A program made the translations under genes and the position numbers. Below are positions 21,620 to 24,236 of a DNA stretch of 24,236 bases, one piece after another (within the stretch, counting starts at the first letter, position 1; each line of letters begins with the position of its first letter). The notes under the pieces are model-generated. The model made no database searches. It was not told the DNA's origin and saw nothing but the letters and a program-made list of their open reading frames with translations. Origin of the DNA: Patescibacteria group bacterium. Lineage in GTDB: Bacteria > Patescibacteriota > Saccharimonadia > CAILAD01 > BJGX01. Location: assembly GCA_009691555.1 (NCBI GenBank), contig SICB01000005.1, forward strand, positions 1-24,236, read 5' to 3'.

Positions 21620-23293
21620 CTAAAGAACGCTCTCAACCTCGCTCTTGACAACCTCGGGCTGGTTGGCAATCTTGGATCCTGCAGTTGGCACTGTCAAATA
21701 AAACACCGAACCCGAACCAACCTCGCTACTAAATTTCAGCTCCGAGCCAATCCTAGCAGCCAGTTTTGAGGCGATGTGCAAACCCAGCCCAGTGCCTTCG
21801 GACTCTCTGGTTAGCGGATCTTCGGAGCGCCAAAACTTTTCAAAAACTTTTTTCTGCTCAGATTTAGAAATACCAATGCCGGTATCGTTGACAGATACCT
21901 GGACCTGACCATCGTTGCTGACATCGGTTATGATAGTAACCCCACCCCCACGAGTATATTTGATGGCATTCGATATTAGGTTTTGGATTATTTCTTTGAG
22001 GTACAGCCTGGAAGTTGTTACTTTCGGCAAGTCCGGCTGGGTCTCAAATTTGATATACAATTTTTTGCGTTCAGCTTGGTTGGTAAAGGTAGTTTTAAGC
22101 TCATCTAGCATCAGGCCGACATCAAAAACCTCTTCCTCAAATTTGTCGGTTTCTTTTTCGGCCTTAGAGAGCGTTGAGAGGTCATTGATCATTTCTGCCA
22201 AAGACATCACTTGGTCGTGAGCTTTTTTAATTGAGCTAACAGTTTGGTTGCTATCGCCGAGCTGTTTTTTGGTGGTCATCTCGGCCATCGATATATTGGC
22301 CTCTGCTATCGCAACCGGCGTGCGCAGCTCGTGGCTAACAACCGCAATAAAATCGCTCTGCTCGTTGTCGAAGGATTTTTGTTTGGTGATGTCTCGGAGC
22401 AAAAAGGTGTAGCCGTTTTCGTGGGTTATGGGGTTTTCAAGCTTGGTGCGGTTAATTCCTATCTCGAGGCTGATATTTTCGTTGCGAATTTTGGTGTAGT
22501 AATCCGATACCTTCGTAGAGTAGGCAACCGAACTCGCAACGGTCATAATATCGATTGGCTTGTTGTTGGCATCATATAGCTTCAGGTAATCACCAATGCT
22601 GTGGTCCTCGATACTATCGTTGGTATCAAATAACTCCAGAGCAGCAGAGTTATAGACATTTATTTTGCCGCTATCATTGACCGCAATCACGGCCTCAGCC
22701 ATGCTATTTATTAGTGCCACCAGCCGCAAATGCTCGTATTCGGCCTTGGCCATCTTATTAGAAAGGTTCTCACGGTACTTTTTGGTACCGAGAATTATCT
22801 TACTCAGAACCAGCACGGTGCCTATCATTACCGTCAGCCAGGGCAGGGTGCCAATGAGCTTATCGATATTCAGCGGCGCCTGCTGGTAGGCCACACCCAC
22901 CACGACGGCTATCGACATAAACACAATATTGACTACCATGCCAACCTTTTGGTAGTAATAATCGTTGAGGTAGCCAAGCAAAATCCACAATACCAGATAG
23001 TACGAGAGCGTCGGCACAATAGCAATAATCACAAAAGCCAGCGCAACGTGATAAGAGCCAAGGTATAGCACATGACGCTTGGTAAACTCTAGTGCCGGTA
23101 TATAGTGCGTAAATGAGAACAGTATCAGCACAGCCACAGTCGGCCAGATGAGGTACGGATTGGTGGTATAGAGTGTCTTGGTAAAGTAGCCGAGCACAAT
23201 TAGTAGCGCCGTCGCGACCACCAGCGGAGTGGTGGAGTTGGCATCTATCAGCGAATCTTCAAATTGGCTAAGCTTAAGCTTGTCTTTGTCCAT
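21620..23293 (-). CDS. Membrane PAS-domain sensor histidine kinase
   Basis: A 557-residue sensor kinase. The N-terminal part (about 22-170) has around six hydrophobic segments with almost no extracytoplasmic domain, so it probably senses within the membrane or at the inner face. A PAS domain follows (about 190-300; INSMAEAVIAVNDSGKI). The HisKA dimerisation domain has SHELRTPVA with the phospho-accepting His at 321. The ATPase domain has the N box NLISNAIKYTRGGG (Asn 442), DTGIGI (Asp 470), the F box, and GTGLGL, followed by GSGSVFYLTVP. All catalytic boxes are intact. No response regulator lies beside it in the window, so it is an orphan here. It is divergent from the RCC1-repeat gene. Confidence 0.93.
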   Translation of the reverse strand: MDKDKLKLSQFEDSLIDANSTTPLVVATALLIVLGYFTKTLYTTNPYLIWPTVAVLILFSFTHYIPALEFTKRHVLYLGSYHVALAFVIIAIVPTLSYYLVLWILLGYLNDYYYQKVGMVVNIVFMSIAVVVGVAYQQAPLNIDKLIGTLPWLTVMIGTVLVLSKIILGTKKYRENLSNKMAKAEYEHLRLVALINSMAEAVIAVNDSGKINVYNSAALELFDTNDSIEDHSIGDYLKLYDANNKPIDIMTVASSVAYSTKVSDYYTKIRNENISLEIGINRTKLENPITHENGYTFLLRDITKQKSFDNEQSDFIAVVSHELRTPVAIAEANISMAEMTTKKQLGDSNQTVSSIKKAHDQVMSLAEMINDLSTLSKAEKETDKFEEEVFDVGLMLDELKTTFTNQAERKKLYIKFETQPDLPKVTTSRLYLKEIIQNLISNAIKYTRGGGVTIITDVSNDGQVQVSVNDTGIGISKSEQKKVFEKFWRSEDPLTRESEGTGLGLHIASKLAARIGSELKFSSEVGSGSVFYLTVPTAGSKIANQPEVVKSEVESVL

Positions 23294-23301
23294 ATTTATC
23301 T

Positions 23302-23307
23302 ATTATA
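23302..23307 (-). promoter_or_regulatory. -10 box of the histidine kinase gene
   Basis: On the minus strand TATAAT lies 8 nt before the ATG. No clear -35 is seen. The start of transcription would coincide with, or nearly reach, the ATG, and there is no SD. Confidence 0.45.
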
Positions 23308-23468
23308 ACTGAAAATGCTTTTGTTTAATATCGTATAAAGCGCTAGCTGTTTGCACCACCAAAGCCGGACTAATCCCGAGTTATATATACGAAGCAAAAA
23401 CCAGCACTCTAAAAACACAATAAAAGCCCGCATCAACACCTACAAATACTAACTGCCTATAAATCTGC

Positions 23469-23497
23469 TTGACAATATATATATATATTACTATTGT
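23469..23497 (+). promoter_or_regulatory. Promoter with AT-repeat spacer before RCC1 gene
   Basis: A perfect -35 TTGACA (23469-23474) and TATTGT (23492-23497, four of six) are separated by exactly 17 bp, 14 of which are seven AT units. The start is expected near 23504, with a leader of about 17 nt and no SD before ATG 23521. A gain or loss of one unit gives a 19- or 15-bp spacer, which would weaken it. Confidence 0.6.
23475..23488. repeat. (AT)7 microsatellite in promoter spacer
   Basis: Seven uninterrupted AT units between the -35 and -10 boxes of the RCC1-repeat gene. Such tracts change length by slipped-strand mispairing and switch expression on and off in some pathogens, for example the hif fimbrial promoter of Haemophilus influenzae. 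Confidence 0.85.
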
Positions 23498-23520
23498 ATA
23501 CATAAGCTTTAATACTACAA

Positions 23521-24236
23521 ATGCCTAAAAAATCAACCACATCCAAAAGATCAAACACTTCCAGGAGCTCAAAGAAGAGACCCCAATGGCAGCTGCCATT
23601 ACTAGCTGTACTAGTGGCCGCCACAGTAGGCTTTGGTATCTTCATAGTTTTCTTTAGCAAAGCCGGCGCGTCGGCCGGTAGCCACAGCTGCGTTGCAAAA
23701 ACCGACGGAACGGTGTGGTGTTGGGGGGATAATAGCCAAGGCCAGCTCGGCACAGGCAACACCACTAAGTCCCTTATACCTGTAAAGGTAAATATCACGG
23801 GAGTAGCATCGGTGTCAGCGGGAGCGGGTGGTGCCCACAGCTGCGCCACAAAGACCGACGGAACGGTGTGGTGTTGGGGGTATAATGGCCAAGGCCAGCT
23901 CGGCACAGGCAACACCACTAACTCCCTTATACCAAAGGTTGTACCGTATTTCGTGGGAGTAGCATCGGTGTCGGTGGGCACCGGTCACAGCTGCGCCACA
24001 AAGACCGACGGGACGCTGTGGTGTTGGGGGGATAATGAGTGGGGACAGCTCGGCACAGGCAATACCACTAAGTCCCTTATACCAAAGGTTATACCGTATT
24101 TCGTGAAAGTAGCATCGGTGTCGGCGGGCGGCAACCACAGCTGCGCTACAAAGACCGACGGGACGCTGTGGTGTTGGGGGGATAATGAGTGGGGACAGCT
24201 CGGCACAGGCAATACCACTAAGTCCCTTATACCAAA
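23521..24236 (+). CDS. Membrane-anchored RCC1-repeat protein, 3' end outside window
   Basis: The reading frame is open to the right edge (about 238 residues seen). The first 21 residues are rich in Lys, Arg, Ser and Thr, then a hydrophobic anchor (about 25-45), then RCC1-type repeats from about residue 52. Each unit of about 50 residues has GxHSCATKTDGTVWCWGxNxxGQLGTGNTT...P and VASVSxG. This is the beta-propeller blade of RCC1/BLIP-II proteins. Each blade has two Cys, ten residues apart. Four blades are visible and seven would close a propeller. The basic start and single anchor suggest an outward-facing propeller, probably for binding, but the ligand is unknown. Repeats 3 and 4 are almost identical as DNA. 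Confidence 0.88.
   Translation, partial: MPKKSTTSKRSNTSRSSKKRPQWQLPLLAVLVAATVGFGIFIVFFSKAGASAGSHSCVAKTDGTVWCWGDNSQGQLGTGNTTKSLIPVKVNITGVASVSAGAGGAHSCATKTDGTVWCWGYNGQGQLGTGNTTNSLIPKVVPYFVGVASVSVGTGHSCATKTDGTLWCWGDNEWGQLGTGNTTKSLIPKVIPYFVKVASVSAGGNHSCATKTDGTLWCWGDNEWGQLGTGNTTKSLIP
23683..24236 (+). repeat. Tandem RCC1-coding repeats, 150-153 bp period
   Basis: The anchor CACAGCTGC starts at 23683, 23836, 23986 and 24136, giving periods of 153, 150 and 150 bp. Over the first 101 bp of the third and fourth copies I see a single difference (GCC against GCT, silent). Earlier copies differ more. The array continues past the window edge. Confidence 0.95.

Noticed and set aside
23457..24218. Minus-strand repeated reading frames over the RCC1 array
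   Set aside because: They mirror the tandem repeats of the plus-strand RCC1 gene. The plus strand gives the recognised blade motif, anchor and promoter.
23683..24236. CRISPR-like array
   Set aside because: Units of 150 bp are contiguous, in frame, coding, and have no spacers.

Overview
The window reads as chromosome of a small, host-associated-type bacterium of the Patescibacteria/CPR radiation, most likely Saccharibacteria (TM7). This is inference from gene content and protein style. The long ribosomal-protein operon has no rpsJ (S10) before rplC, no rpmD (L30) between rpsE and rplO, and no adk or map between secY and infA. The genes are very tightly packed, and UGA is used as a stop. Loss of L30 is a known CPR trait.

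Layout. (1) 3-1403: an ABC-F ATPase cut by the left edge. 1506-1835: a small membrane protein of DUF4870/Tic20-like type, closed by a terminator at about 1873-1904. (2) 1907-16180: the ribosomal superoperon. It starts at a consensus promoter with an extended -10 and a leader of about 130 nt. It runs rplC-D-W-B, rpsS, rplV, rpsC, rplP, rpmC, rpsQ, rplN-X-E, rpsN, rpsH, rplF-R, rpsE, rplO, secY, infA, rpmJ, rpsM-K-D, rpoA, rplQ, rplM, rpsI, and ends in a strong GC hairpin with a T tract. A second consensus promoter lies just before infA. rpmJ (37 aa, TTG start) is easily missed. (3) 16227-19414: a 2-TM protein with an RCK domain and a degenerate potassium-channel filter, then an overlapping set of RluD-like pseudouridine synthase, DNA polymerase III delta'-like protein and a membrane-anchored TPR protein. 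(4) 19461-19710: tRNA-Thr(GGT), tRNA-Tyr(GTA) and tRNA-Thr(TGT), all with encoded CCA, followed by a PspC-domain protein. (5) 19985-23293: a CruF/DUF422-type carotenoid-biosynthesis membrane protein (minus), a multi-TM protein (plus) and an orphan membrane PAS histidine kinase (minus). (6) 23521 to the right edge: a membrane-anchored RCC1-repeat protein, cut by the window. Its promoter has seven AT units in the -35/-10 spacer, the arrangement of a phase-variable promoter.

The first two thirds build ribosomes, RNA polymerase and the Sec channel as one co-regulated unit. The last third is accessory: ion or nucleotide sensing, signalling, envelope and a probable surface protein. Most accessory genes lack a Shine-Dalgarno sequence. 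In four of them the -10 hexamer lies 6 to 8 nt from the ATG, which suggests leaderless mRNAs, whereas most ribosomal genes have clear SD sites. No gene-free stretch exceeds 300 bases. The longest, 23294-23520, holds two divergent promoters and nothing else I can identify.
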